From Acidobacteriota bacterium (GTDB lineage: Bacteria > Acidobacteriota > Terriglobia > Acidiferrales > UBA7541), in NCBI GenBank assembly GCA_018268785.1, contig JAFDVY010000027.1, positions 1-37,348 of the forward strand: a DNA stretch of 37,348 nt. The letters are read 5' to 3'. This document shows, piece after piece, positions 23,470 through 31,995 of this stretch. Numbering within the stretch: position 1 is the stretch's first letter; the number at the start of each line of letters is the position of its first letter. Under the pieces are notes generated by a model. The model saw only the letters and a program-made list of their open reading frames with translations. It was not told where the DNA came from and did not search any database. The position numbers were made by a program, and so were the translations under genes.

Positions 23470-25242
23470 CTACGGTGCGCATGCCGCTCCCGCCTCTTGC
23501 AAAGACGTAACATTAATCCGAGTCTCGTTTGCGTCTGGAATCACAACACCTTTGACCGCAACCTTTCCGCCCCGGTGGCTCGACGGGTTGAAAATATTCA
23601 CGCCTAGCAATAAATAGCGCTGGTCGCTCAGCGGTCGTGCTTCTGCCTGTCTAAGTGCCGCGGAAGTCGTAGACTGCGTGTCCGAAAGCGCCGGTTGGCT
23701 GCCATGAGTCAGCATCCATTTGCCATCGGTTCTCGCTTCTAAACAGCCAACAACTTCGCCAATACCCAGACGGCCCGCTTTCGCCTCTTTTTGCTCCTGA
23801 GACCCACCTGCTCCTTCCGCCTCGCCTTTTCCGTTCTGGCCATCAATGCTGTATTGGATGAATGGCGTGAACATTTCGTCCCAGCTCTGGTTCATGTCCC
23901 GAAAGTAGACCTCTTTTTCCGGCGTGGGGTTGTGCATATTCATTTTCGAATTATCGTAGTGAGCCGTGACGACCATTTTGCTGCCCGCTGGCAGTTCGAG
24001 CGGCGTCTCCAGTTCGTATGCCATTTGCCATCGGTGATCGTACTTCGGCACACTGAGCAGCGTTTGTTCGCGTCCGTCCGGATACACGATCGTGTAAGTA
24101 AAGTCCTTTCCTCGATGGTGCGCATGGGGTTGCAATTGATAAATTGTCACCGGATCCATGTAAGCCGTAATCCCGGTTAGCTCGTAGTTCTTCGCGAAGG
24201 GTGGAATCGGTGGAATTGCGAACGCGGTGCCCTCCGCCTTGATCCCGGGTGCATCGGCCAGCAGTTCTTTACCGTTGGCCAGGACTGTCTCTCCCGCGCC
24301 GTTCACCCGAAAAAGTTGATGCTGCGGCGCTTTCCGCGCAAACCAAAGTGCAATCCGAGACCGGTCTGTTTCCGGTTTGCCTGTCGTCTCGTAATGGATG
24401 TTGAACACGATGTACATGTTCTTGCCGCCCTTCAGCAGCTTTGCGTTGTTTTCGCCGTACATCTCCAAAGTGCTCCCCGGCGTATAAATCGCAAGCATAT
24501 CGGGCTTGGGCGGATTTGTCGGCGTGGTCACCACGGGAGTATCCAGCGCTGCACCCGCGAAACCCATCTGGTGGCTGAGCTGGGCTACATCGGATGGTGT
24601 CATCCCCTCCGGCAATGCCACTTCCGTCAGCGCCATGTGATGTACGACAGCTGGATTGCTGGGTTTCGTCTGGCTTGCCGCCACCCATTTGTCCTCGGTA
24701 AATGGCACCTTCACCATAATCCTCACGTATCGGATCGCTCCCGTCGCCGGCAGGTGAACGTCCGTTGGCGGCGAAACAACAAAGTCCGGCTTCAATTTCT
24801 GAGGGTGCGACCAGCCTTCTTCCAACTTCGGAAGAGGAGGCAGGTCTGCATCATTCCCTTTTGGCGCCCCTCCGTTGACCCACGCCACGATTGTGTCTAT
24901 CTCGCGTTGGTTCAATCGCGGATCATTGCGAAACTTCAAGCTCTTCGCCGGATCGGCTGGCCACGGAGGCATTTCCTGGCTGGCGACTTTTTGCTTGATC
25001 AACTCAGCGCGAGCTTTTGCCGCTTCGTAAGACGTGAGCGGCGTTCCAGACGCCAATTCGCCCAACTGATGACACTTCACGCAGTTCTTGAAAAGAATTG
25101 GCGCCACGTCTTTGTTGAATGTCGGCACTCGCTTGTTCGTCTGAGACCTGCCTTCAGGCAGGAGAAGCACGAACGAAGCGCTCAGAACCGCTATGCCCGC
25201 AAGACTGAATCTCATTCGGATATGACTTGTCCGGTAGTCCAT
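23470..25242 (-). CDS. Secreted cytochrome c / copper type II monooxygenase-like fusion protein
   Basis: A 590-residue periplasmic protein with a signal sequence (hydrophobic 14-29). Residues ~40-130 are a cytochrome c domain with C54-x2-C57-H58 and a likely axial Met in QEMPPWP (M91). The rest resembles the two-domain peptidylglycine/dopamine monooxygenase fold: HH at 201-202 and H283 would be the first copper site, and H373-x-H375 with M434 or M436 the second. The C-terminal ~100 residues contain a linker (GKGEAEGAGGSQEQK) and a small beta domain. Substrate and electron source are unknown; a fused haem could deliver the electrons. The start at 25242 is kept; M10 at 25215 is possible. Confidence 0.82.
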   Translation of the reverse strand: MDYRTSHIRMRFSLAGIAVLSASFVLLLPEGRSQTNKRVPTFNKDVAPILFKNCVKCHQLGELASGTPLTSYEAAKARAELIKQKVASQEMPPWPADPAKSLKFRNDPRLNQREIDTIVAWVNGGAPKGNDADLPPLPKLEEGWSHPQKLKPDFVVSPPTDVHLPATGAIRYVRIMVKVPFTEDKWVAASQTKPSNPAVVHHMALTEVALPEGMTPSDVAQLSHQMGFAGAALDTPVVTTPTNPPKPDMLAIYTPGSTLEMYGENNAKLLKGGKNMYIVFNIHYETTGKPETDRSRIALWFARKAPQHQLFRVNGAGETVLANGKELLADAPGIKAEGTAFAIPPIPPFAKNYELTGITAYMDPVTIYQLQPHAHHRGKDFTYTIVYPDGREQTLLSVPKYDHRWQMAYELETPLELPAGSKMVVTAHYDNSKMNMHNPTPEKEVYFRDMNQSWDEMFTPFIQYSIDGQNGKGEAEGAGGSQEQKEAKAGRLGIGEVVGCLEARTDGKWMLTHGSQPALSDTQSTTSAALRQAEARPLSDQRYLLLGVNIFNPSSHRGGKVAVKGVVIPDANETRINVTSLQEAGAACAP

Positions 25243-25473
25243 CCTTGTATCCTACCCTGACTGGTTGCTGCACCTGACTGTTGGCGCACGGATGTTGTTC
25301 TCACCGTCTTCGGTGTGGCGCCGGTGTCCTGGAGATGCTCAGCGTCGGCCAGCGTCAATTCTTCCCGCCGTCCGCAGTTCACGTCCTGCCTGCCACTCGC
25401 CGCTCGTCAGCAATTTCGAGTACAATCCAGCGTTCCCTTTGGTGGTTGCATCTACAAATTGTGGAGAAATCGG

Positions 25474-26850
25474 ATGATCCGGTCACGTGCCGCGCGTTCT
25501 GTCTTTGCATCTTTTGCAGTTTTGTTCGCAACGCAGTTGGCTTCCGCCCAGCAGCGCCGTGAACGCGAGCCCAACTCCGTCTACGCAGCGCGCCGCGCCT
25601 CCCTCGCCGCGGAGTGTGAAGGCCCCATCGTTCTCAAGGGCTTCTCTGGCCGCGAAGAGTTCGCACAAACTTATGTTTTCGCCCAGGAAAACAATTTCTA
25701 CTACCTCACCGGCCACAACGAAGAAGAAGCCGGCCTCATCATTCTTCCCGCCAGAAAAAATCCGGCAGCCCCAAACGATCCGTCGGAAATCTTCTTTCTC
25801 CCCAGGAAAGACCCTGCCAGGGAAAAATGGAACGGCGTCCGCATGTCCTCCGCCGATCCTGGTATAGAGACGATCACCGGCTTCACTACCATTAAGCCCA
25901 GCGAAGAAATCCGCGCGACTGTCGAAAATCTCGCCAAATCCTATCCCACCTTCTGCACTATCCTCCCCTACCGCTATGAAAACGGCGGCTATCCTCACGA
26001 AAAGGAATTCACTGACTGGCTCGCGCTCGTCGTTCCGCAAATAAAACTCAAGGACATTCGCCCGCAAATCGAAGCACAGCGCCAGATCAAATCTTCTGGT
26101 GAAACCGCATTCCTCCAAAAGGCCATCGATCTATCCGGCGATGCCCACATTGCCGCCATGAAAATGATGCGCCCGGGCCTCTTCGAATATCAGATCGGCG
26201 CAAAAATGGTGGAAGTCCACGCGATGGGGGGCTCCGAAGCCGAAGGCTACGCCCCTATCGTAGGCGCCGGCCCGAACTCCACCGCTCTTCACTACGACAA
26301 GCTATCCCGTAAGATCGAGGATGGTGACATTGTCGTTCTCGACGTCGGCGCGCAGTTCTCCGGCTACTCCGCCGACATCACTCGTACTCTTCCTGCCAAC
26401 GGAAAATTCAGTGCGCGCCAGCGCGAAATCTACGACATCGTCCTGGGCGCGCAAAATGCTGCCATCGCCGCCATCAAACCCGGCATGAATTTCTGCCGCG
26501 ACGACAAGAACAGCCTCTTCAAAATCGCCTACAACTACATCAACACCCACGGCAAGGATCTTCACGGCAAACCGCTCGGCCAGTATTTCATTCACGGCCT
26601 TGGCCACGGTATTGGCCTCGACGTCCACGATCCCACCGAAAACTGCAAACCGCTTCGCCCCGGCATGGTCGTCACCATCGAACCCGGTATCTATATTCCA
26701 GAAGAAAATCTCGGCGTCCGCATCGAGGACGATTTCCTTGTCACTGAATCCGGCGCCAGATTCCTCAGCGAAAAACTTCCCCGCGATCCAGCCACTATTG
26801 AAAAAATCATGGCCGAAGCCGCCGCGGAACGCGCTCACGCAAACCGCTGA
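25474..26850 (+). CDS. pepP: Secreted Xaa-Pro aminopeptidase (M24B)
   Basis: 458 residues from the ATG at 25474, which has GGAG 7 bases upstream. The signal peptide is residues 1-25 (ending LASAQQ), so it acts outside the cytoplasm, unlike E. coli PepP. The N-terminal domain precedes the pita-bread fold, whose five metal ligands are all present: D290, D301, H378, E403 and E418 (VLDVGAQF, SADITRT, HGLGHGIG, TIEPGIY, VRIEDDF). It would remove N-terminal residues before proline. It is divergent from the cytochrome/copper oxygenase gene. A longer upstream frame exists but has no signal peptide and is not supported. Confidence 0.92.
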   Translation: MIRSRAARSVFASFAVLFATQLASAQQRREREPNSVYAARRASLAAECEGPIVLKGFSGREEFAQTYVFAQENNFYYLTGHNEEEAGLIILPARKNPAAPNDPSEIFFLPRKDPAREKWNGVRMSSADPGIETITGFTTIKPSEEIRATVENLAKSYPTFCTILPYRYENGGYPHEKEFTDWLALVVPQIKLKDIRPQIEAQRQIKSSGETAFLQKAIDLSGDAHIAAMKMMRPGLFEYQIGAKMVEVHAMGGSEAEGYAPIVGAGPNSTALHYDKLSRKIEDGDIVVLDVGAQFSGYSADITRTLPANGKFSARQREIYDIVLGAQNAAIAAIKPGMNFCRDDKNSLFKIAYNYINTHGKDLHGKPLGQYFIHGLGHGIGLDVHDPTENCKPLRPGMVVTIEPGIYIPEENLGVRIEDDFLVTESGARFLSEKLPRDPATIEKIMAEAAAERAHANR

Positions 26851-26866
26851 TTCACTTTTCATGGCG

Positions 26867-26895
26867 TTGACCATCTTGAATCGCCACCCTTATAC
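26867..26895 (+). promoter_or_regulatory. Strong sigma-70 promoter of efp
   Basis: TTGACC (26867-26872), a 17-base spacer and TATACT (26890-26895). Each box has 5 of 6 consensus bases. The transcript would have a leader of about 100 bases before the efp ATG at 27004. Confidence 0.6.
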
Positions 26896-27003
26896 TGTTC
26901 ATTCGCACTGGACGCGTTTTTCCTTCCAGTGCGCCTCGATTGATTCCGCACGCACCGCAGCTGCTGGAATTTTCGAAATCAAACTGAGAGCATTCGACCC
27001 AAT

Positions 27004-27576
27004 ATGAGCAGCCTGAAAGCCACACAACTCCGCCCCGGCATGGTCATCAACCATGAAAACGAGCTTTACACCGTCTTCAGCACCGACCATCGCACTCCTG
27101 GCAACAAGCGCGGTTCCATGCAAACGCGCCTCAAAAGTCTCCGTACCGGCACGATGATCGACTATCGCTTCCGCGCAGAAGAATTCGTCGAGCGCGCCAT
27201 CCTCGACGAAATCGAATTCGAATACCTCTATCACGAGGGCGACGAATACCATTTCATGAACACGGAAAATTACGAGCAGATGCAAATGACTGCGGCAGAG
27301 CTCGGCGAAACCGTCTACTACCTCATCCCCAACACCGTTGTCAAAATCGAATTTTTCGAGGAAAAAGCCATCGGCGTCGATCTTCCCGACACCATGGACC
27401 TCAAAGTCGTCCAGACCGAACCCACGCTTCAAAAAGCCACGGCCAGCGCCGTCATGAAGCCCGCAACTCTCGAAACCGGTCTTGTCGTTAACGTTCCGCC
27501 CTTCGTCAACGAAGGCGACAAAATCCGCGTCGACACTTCCGAAGCGCGTTACGTCCAACGCGTCGACGCCATGTAG
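27004..27576 (+). CDS. efp: Elongation factor P
   Basis: A 190-residue three-domain EF-P, which rescues ribosomes stalled at polyproline. It starts with the usual LKATQLRPGMVI; domain 2 has YHFMNTENYEQ, and domain 3 has KPATLETGLVVNVPPFVNEGDKIRVDT. The tip loop of domain 1 reads P32-G33-N34-K35-R36-G37. The residue that is lysine or arginine and is modified in most EF-Ps (position 34) is asparagine here, with lysine next to it. No EpmA, EarP or deoxyhypusine-like modification gene is nearby. It has its own strong promoter and ends at a strong terminator. Confidence 0.95.
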   Translation: MSSLKATQLRPGMVINHENELYTVFSTDHRTPGNKRGSMQTRLKSLRTGTMIDYRFRAEEFVERAILDEIEFEYLYHEGDEYHFMNTENYEQMQMTAAELGETVYYLIPNTVVKIEFFEEKAIGVDLPDTMDLKVVQTEPTLQKATASAVMKPATLETGLVVNVPPFVNEGDKIRVDTSEARYVQRVDAM

Positions 27577-27593
27577 CTTTGGTTGTTGATTTT

Positions 27594-27619
27594 GTAGTGG
27601 CCGATCTTTAGATCGGCGG
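27594..27619. repeat. Short palindromic repeat (REP-like), copy 1
   Basis: TGTAGTG followed by GCCGATC-TTTA-GATCGGC (27600-27617), a 7-bp perfect stem with a TTTA loop. The same plan, with compensating changes in the stem, occurs at 29171-29194 on the other side of purB. This is what a dispersed palindromic repeat family looks like; it could also act as an RNA hairpin in the efp tail. Confidence 0.6.
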
Positions 27620-27685
27620 TTTACTCTTGGATTTCCGCCTCCGCAGCTGAATTCTCACCAGCCGAATTCAGAAGAGGCAAAAACA

Positions 27686-27714
27686 AAAGCGCCCCCATCC
27701 AATCGGGGCGCTTT
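27686..27714. terminator. Bidirectional rho-independent terminator between efp and purB
   Basis: AAAGCGCCCC (27686-27695) pairs with GGGGCGCTTT (27705-27714) around a 9-base loop. A T-rich tail follows in both directions (CTGTTTT on the plus strand, TGTTTTTGCC on the minus strand). It would end efp transcripts from the left and purB transcripts from the right. Confidence 0.85.
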
Positions 27715-27774
27715 CTGTTTTCTCAATCTTCTCTGTGGCCTCGGCGATCTCAGCGCGCTCTATGTACTTCTTCC

Positions 27775-29097
27775 TTACGCCTTCTTCGCCGCCGTCTTCT
27801 CCCCAAACACCCGCGCAAAAATCGCGTCCACATACCGCAACTGCCTCTTCAGCTCGAACGTATGCTCCAGCGCCCCGCCATTCAGATATTTCGTAATCCG
27901 CGCATCTTTCCCAACGCGTTCGCGAAAACTCGTATCGCTCTCCCAAGCCGCCATGGCATTTTCCTGCACCGTCTTGTATGCCTCGTCGCGCGGCATTCCC
28001 TTTTCCACAAGATCCTGCAGCAACTGCCCAGAAAACACCAGTCCCTGCGTCGCATCCAGATTTTTCTTCATTCGCTCCGGAAACACCCGCATGTCCGCCA
28101 CTATCGTCGTCATCTTCGCGAGCATGTAATCCACCAGAATCGTCGAATCCGGCAAAATCACGCGCTCCACCGAACTGTGCGAAATATCCCGCTCGTGCCA
28201 CAACGCAATATTTTCGAACGCGGCAATCGTATTCGAACGCACCAGTCGCGCCAATCCGCAAATCTGTTCGCACGTCACCGGATTCCGTTTGTGGGGCATC
28301 GCCGAACTTCCGCGCTGTTCTCCGCCAAATGGCTCTTCCGCTTCGCGCACTTCCGTCCGCTGCAAATGACGGATCTCCAGCGCAATTTTCTCCAGCGTCG
28401 CCGCAATCAGCGCCAGCGTGCTCACATAATGCGCGTGCCTGTCGCGCTGAATCACTTGTGACGCCACCGGCGCCACATTCAGTCCGAGCCGCTGGCAAAT
28501 TCGTTCTTCGATGTCTGTTCCCAGATGCGAGGCATTTCCAACGGCCCCCGAAATCTTTCCCACGCGCATCTGCGCCGCCGCATCTTCAAACCGCCCGATA
28601 TTCCGCTGATTCTCTGCGTACCAGTTCGCCACTTTCAGCCCGAACGTAATCGGCTCCGCGTGAACCCCATGCGTGCGCCCGATTTGCGGCGTGTGCCGGA
28701 ACTCCTGCGCCCGTTTCGCCAGCACATCCGAAAATTTCACCAGCGCTGCTTCAATCAGCCGCGATGCATCCCGCACCAGCAACGATTGCGCCGTATCCAC
28801 CACATCGTTCGACGTCATTCCGTAATGCAGCCACCGTGCCGTCTCGGGGTCTCCAATCGATTCACCCACCGCCATCGTGAATGCAATCACGTCGTGCTTC
28901 ACGCGTGCTTCAATCTCATTCACCCGCGCTGCGTTCACCTTCGCTTTCGCGCGAATCGTCGCAGCCGCCTCACGCGGGACTTGCCCGTCCTCAGCGAGGG
29001 TCTCTGTCGCCGCCAGCTCCACGTCCAGCCACTTCGCGTATTTGTTCGCGTCGCTCCAGACCCGTCCCATCTCCTCGCGCGTATACCGTGAAATCAA
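27775..29097 (-). CDS. purB: Adenylosuccinate lyase
   Basis: A 440-residue enzyme of the fumarase/aspartase superfamily that acts twice in purine synthesis, releasing fumarate from SAICAR and from adenylosuccinate. Marks are HYGMTSNDVVDT (91-102), GRTHGVHAEP with the catalytic His region (140-149) and the signature loop GSSAMPHKRNP (263-273). Length is that of the short bacterial PurB type, as in Bacillus. It stands alone on the minus strand with a shared terminator downstream and palindromic repeats on both sides. The C-terminus is Lys/Ala rich. Confidence 0.95.
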   Translation of the reverse strand: MISRYTREEMGRVWSDANKYAKWLDVELAATETLAEDGQVPREAAATIRAKAKVNAARVNEIEARVKHDVIAFTMAVGESIGDPETARWLHYGMTSNDVVDTAQSLLVRDASRLIEAALVKFSDVLAKRAQEFRHTPQIGRTHGVHAEPITFGLKVANWYAENQRNIGRFEDAAAQMRVGKISGAVGNASHLGTDIEERICQRLGLNVAPVASQVIQRDRHAHYVSTLALIAATLEKIALEIRHLQRTEVREAEEPFGGEQRGSSAMPHKRNPVTCEQICGLARLVRSNTIAAFENIALWHERDISHSSVERVILPDSTILVDYMLAKMTTIVADMRVFPERMKKNLDATQGLVFSGQLLQDLVEKGMPRDEAYKTVQENAMAAWESDTSFRERVGKDARITKYLNGGALEHTFELKRQLRYVDAIFARVFGEKTAAKKA

Positions 29098-29170
29098 CTC
29101 GCTCTCCTTCGCAAATCCCCTCTAATCATACGGTATTTCTTCGTACCGCGCCGTCAACCTAAGGTTTGAA

Positions 29171-29194
29171 TGTAGCGCCGGGCTTTAGCCCGGC
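29171..29194. repeat. Short palindromic repeat (REP-like), copy 2
   Basis: TGTAGC followed by GCCGGGC-TTTA-GCCCGGC (29177-29194). It shares TGTAG, GCCG...CGGC and the TTTA loop with copy 1 at 27594; the differing stem bases are compensated on both arms. The rest of the 148-bp gap between purB and the SnoaL-like gene shows nothing else. Confidence 0.6.
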
Positions 29195-29245
29195 ATCCGC
29201 CGACACCACTTCTGACGTGCTAAATGTGAAGTTCTAACTGGAAGC

Positions 29246-29701
29246 CTAATTCCCTCTCGCCTTCCCCGCCACTGCCACCTTCTCCACGGTCACCACTCCG
29301 CCCACTTTCTTCAACAGCCCCAGAGTGTCCCACACGCTATACGTATCCATAATCTTTCCGTCTGCAATCTGATGAATCGAAATCCCCTCCACCGAAATCT
29401 TCTTGTTCGTCGGCGGCAGCCCGTTGTATTCGCCTGTATGCACGCCCGAAATCACCCACGATGCCACCACCTTATCCTTCTCGCAAACCATGTCCTGCAC
29501 TTCAAATTTCAACTCCGAAAACGCCCGCATGAACCGGTCCACAATCGTTTTGTACGCTTCCGGCCCCGTCAACGTATCCGACGCATTCGGATCCACCAGC
29601 GCATGGCTCGGCGAAAGCCACTCCTGCGCCGCCTTCACCTTCTTCTCATTCCACACTTCCTGATAGAACTTCTTAACAATCGTCTTGTTGGGAAGGTTCA
29701 C
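29246..29701 (-). CDS. SnoaL-like / ester cyclase family protein
   Basis: 151 residues from a GTG start at 29701, which has a strong Shine-Dalgarno (GGAGGAGGA, about 9 bases upstream). It has the NTF2-like alpha+beta cone of SnoaL-type proteins: VKKFYQEVWNEKKV, the His/Asp segment (SHALVDPNASDTLTGPEAY), WVISGVHTGEYNGLPPTNKKIS and IADGKIMDTYSVWD. The family includes polyketide cyclases, but stand-alone bacterial members usually have no known substrate. No polyketide genes are near. Neighbouring genes give no clue to its role. Confidence 0.85.
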   Translation of the reverse strand: MNLPNKTIVKKFYQEVWNEKKVKAAQEWLSPSHALVDPNASDTLTGPEAYKTIVDRFMRAFSELKFEVQDMVCEKDKVVASWVISGVHTGEYNGLPPTNKKISVEGISIHQIADGKIMDTYSVWDTLGLLKKVGGVVTVEKVAVAGKARGN

Positions 29702-29819
29702 AGGATCTGTCCTCCTCCGCGAATTCGCGCAGTGGCAGTTAAGGGGAGCAGTTCTGCACAGAGCCTACTCCCCGCTTAGTCGCCTGACAACCCCCTGGCA
29801 AGCAAACACATTGAGCCAC

Positions 29820-30371
29820 TTACTTGGCGATTGATGATCTATTCGAGCCAGCTTCAGTCTTCTTGGCTTCATCATTTTTTTCATTTTTCTTGCAATCTGC
29901 CAGTTTGGTAAGAGCGTTCAGAAAATCTGCAGCACTGACGCTCTCCTTCGGTGGGATAAACCGAATCTCTCCTCCAGGTTCAATTGGTCGAGGCAAAATT
30001 CCTCCCGTAATACTTACGGAAGGTTCTGCCAGCAGCCCTAGCGTAATCAGCGATGCAGCCGAGTCGGCGCGAATCAAATCTTGGTATCGCTTTTCTATTT
30101 GCAGCTTCACGTCGACCCGACGATTCGGGTCCGACGGAGACGCTGCAATTGTGACTCCAATCACCGTTCCGACGTTTATTCCATCTAGTTGTACAGCGGC
30201 GCCCTTTTTAAGCCCGCTCGCTTCCGGCATGAACATCCTGATTTCATATTTTCGGAGCAGAACGCCCGAATGCAAGATCTCAAACACCCCCAAAGTCACA
30301 ACGCCTGCTAAGACGACAGAACCTGCTATCTTTAGGACCATATCCGATATGCGTATCGTGATTTCAGCCAT
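29820..30371 (-). CDS. MlaD/Mce-domain protein, membrane anchored
   Basis: 183 residues from the ATG at 30371 (an ATG at 30380 is also possible). An N-terminal membrane anchor (VLKIAGSVVLAGVVTLGVF) is followed by one MCE/MlaD domain (FMPEASGLKKGAAVQLDGINVGTVIGV, then VDVKLQIEKRYQDLI and ITLGLLAEPSVSI) and a lysine-rich polar tail. MlaD proteins form periplasmic hexamers that pass lipids in ABC-linked transport, but no MlaE permease or MlaF ATPase lies nearby, so this is an orphan. The surrounding 29702-30480 stretch looks more AT-rich than its neighbours, which could reflect transfer. Confidence 0.85.
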   Translation of the reverse strand: MAEITIRISDMVLKIAGSVVLAGVVTLGVFEILHSGVLLRKYEIRMFMPEASGLKKGAAVQLDGINVGTVIGVTIAASPSDPNRRVDVKLQIEKRYQDLIRADSAASLITLGLLAEPSVSITGGILPRPIEPGGEIRFIPPKESVSAADFLNALTKLADCKKNEKNDEAKKTEAGSNRSSIAK

Positions 30372-30502
30372 CCTTACCATCCCTCGTTCGTCTCAAAGCT
30401 CATAAGCTACACATTTATAAATACTTAAGCAATTGCTAGTATCGGATTCTGCGGCTGGGCCGTCCTTTTCAATTCCTAACCGCACCGCCCATTTCCTGTC
30501 TA

Positions 30503-31159
30503 ATGAACGAGATGAACCTTAGTGTCGAGCCTGGCCTGGCCGCAAACGCGGTCCCGGACGCCGTCGCGGTCGAACGCACCCTCGGCGGCGACCGCGACGC
30601 TTACCGCATTCTCGTCGAACGGCACAGCCAGAATGTCTATCGACTCGCCTATCGCATGGCTGGCAATTCACACGACGCGGAGGAAATCGTTCAGGAGGCA
30701 TTTTTGCGCGGCTACCAAAAACTCAAACAGTTCGCCGGCCAGGCCAATTTCGGTACCTGGGTCTATCGCATTGCCGCGAACTACGCCATTGACCGCCTCC
30801 GCCAGCGCAAAGTCGAAGACGCTCGCCGCGAACAGCCTTCCCGCGAATCCGAAGACGGCAGCGAAATCGATCCGCTCGCCCAACTCAAGGACGCCGCCCC
30901 TTCGCCCGAACGCCTCGCCGGCAGCACGCAACTCGCTCTTCGCATGCAGCAAGCGCTTGGCGAACTCACGCCCGCCGAGCGCACCGCCATCGTCATGCGC
31001 CACTGGGACGGCTGCGGCATCGAGGAAATCGCAGCAACTCTGAAATCCAGCACCACCGCCGCAAAGAACACGGTATTTCGCGCAGTCCAAAAATTGCGCA
31101 TCGCGCTCGAACCTTTTGCCGAAGGTGGCCGCGCTGCGAAAGTAATGGGTATGGAATGA
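30503..31159 (+). CDS. ECF RNA polymerase sigma factor (sigma-70 family, RpoE-like)
   Basis: A 218-residue sigma factor. Region 2 is clear (YRILVERHSQNVYRLAYRMAG, EEIVQEAFLRGYQKL, FGTWVYRIAANYAIDRLR), then a linker with SEIDPLAQLKDAAPSPE, then region 4 (LTPAERTAIVMRHWDGCGIEEI, AKNTVFRAVQKLR). It directs RNA polymerase to a stress regulon I cannot name. Its stop overlaps the start of a zinc-finger anti-sigma gene (ATGA), the usual layout of an ECF system. The AT-rich gap upstream (30381-30502) includes the palindrome AGCAATTGCT at 30428-30437 and must hold its promoter, which I cannot fix. Confidence 0.92.
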   Translation: MNEMNLSVEPGLAANAVPDAVAVERTLGGDRDAYRILVERHSQNVYRLAYRMAGNSHDAEEIVQEAFLRGYQKLKQFAGQANFGTWVYRIAANYAIDRLRQRKVEDARREQPSRESEDGSEIDPLAQLKDAAPSPERLAGSTQLALRMQQALGELTPAERTAIVMRHWDGCGIEEIAATLKSSTTAAKNTVFRAVQKLRIALEPFAEGGRAAKVMGME

Positions 31160-31995
31160 GTGGGAAAAACAAAATGGAACACCTAATGGAAGAACAGTTG
31201 ATCGCATTCCACGATGGCGAACGCTCCGATCGCGAACGTGTCTCCGCGCATCTTGCCTCCTGTGCCGAATGTCGCGCCGCGCTCGAAAAAATCGAAGCCG
31301 TCTTCGCCGCCATGGACTCTCTGCCCATCCCCGACCCCGGCGAAAATTACGGCCAGCGTGTCTGGGCGCAAATCTCTTCGCGCCTCCACGAGCGTCAGCC
31401 CTCTTCGTGGAAAAGCTGGTGGGAATCGTTCTTTGCCCCTCGTCGACTTGTAGCAGTCGGCGCTTTCGCGGCAATTGCTGTAGCAGCATTCCTTGCCGGC
31501 AGATTCTGGGGGCATCCGAGCTCCGGTCAACCGCCGCTGGATGCCGCGCAAGTTCGTGAACGTATTCTCGTCGTCGCTGTCGGCGACCACTTGAGCAAAT
31601 CCGAAATGTTCCTTGTCGAACTTTCCAACGCTCAACCTAACTCCGCCTCGGGAAAACTCGTCAATATTGCAGCGCAGCAAAAAAGAGCCGGAGATCTGCT
31701 CGATGAAAACCGGCTCTACCGTCAAACGGCGCTTCAGGAAGGCGACAAAGTCATGGCCAGCACTCTCGATGATCTCGAACGCGTGCTCATCGACATCGCA
31801 AACAGCCCGCAGGAAGTCACCCCCGCTCGCTTCGATTCCATGCAAAAGCGGCTCGCCTCGCGCGGAATCTTGTTCAAAGTTCGAGTGATCCGGCAGGGTC
31901 TGCAGGACCGGTCCAAGCCGGCAAAACAGCCTGCGCAAAAACCAATGCAGCAAAACATTTCAAAAGGCAGTTCACAGGAAGGACACAGAGCATGA
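31156..31995 (+). CDS. Zinc-finger anti-sigma factor, membrane spanning
   Basis: A 279-residue protein. The N-terminal ZAS domain has H32-x3-C36-x2-C39 (AHLASCAECR), which binds and inhibits the cognate sigma factor. A single membrane segment lies near residues 96-116 (LVAVGAFAAIAVAAFLAG). The ~160-residue outer part is helical (ALQEGDKVMASTLDDLERVL) and has no catalytic motif. It overlaps the sigma gene at its start and the HEAT-repeat gene at its end, each by 4 bases, so the three are translationally coupled. Release of the sigma factor is therefore likely tied to an envelope signal. Confidence 0.88.
   Translation: MSGKNKMEHLMEEQLIAFHDGERSDRERVSAHLASCAECRAALEKIEAVFAAMDSLPIPDPGENYGQRVWAQISSRLHERQPSSWKSWWESFFAPRRLVAVGAFAAIAVAAFLAGRFWGHPSSGQPPLDAAQVRERILVVAVGDHLSKSEMFLVELSNAQPNSASGKLVNIAAQQKRAGDLLDENRLYRQTALQEGDKVMASTLDDLERVLIDIANSPQEVTPARFDSMQKRLASRGILFKVRVIRQGLQDRSKPAKQPAQKPMQQNISKGSSQEGHRA

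Noticed and set aside
22476..23510. 344-residue plus-strand frame
   Set aside because: It is antisense to the TPR gene and has the Arg-rich composition of a shadow frame.
24316..25260. 314-residue plus-strand frame
   Set aside because: It is antisense to the cytochrome/copper oxygenase gene, and its residues show no domain pattern.
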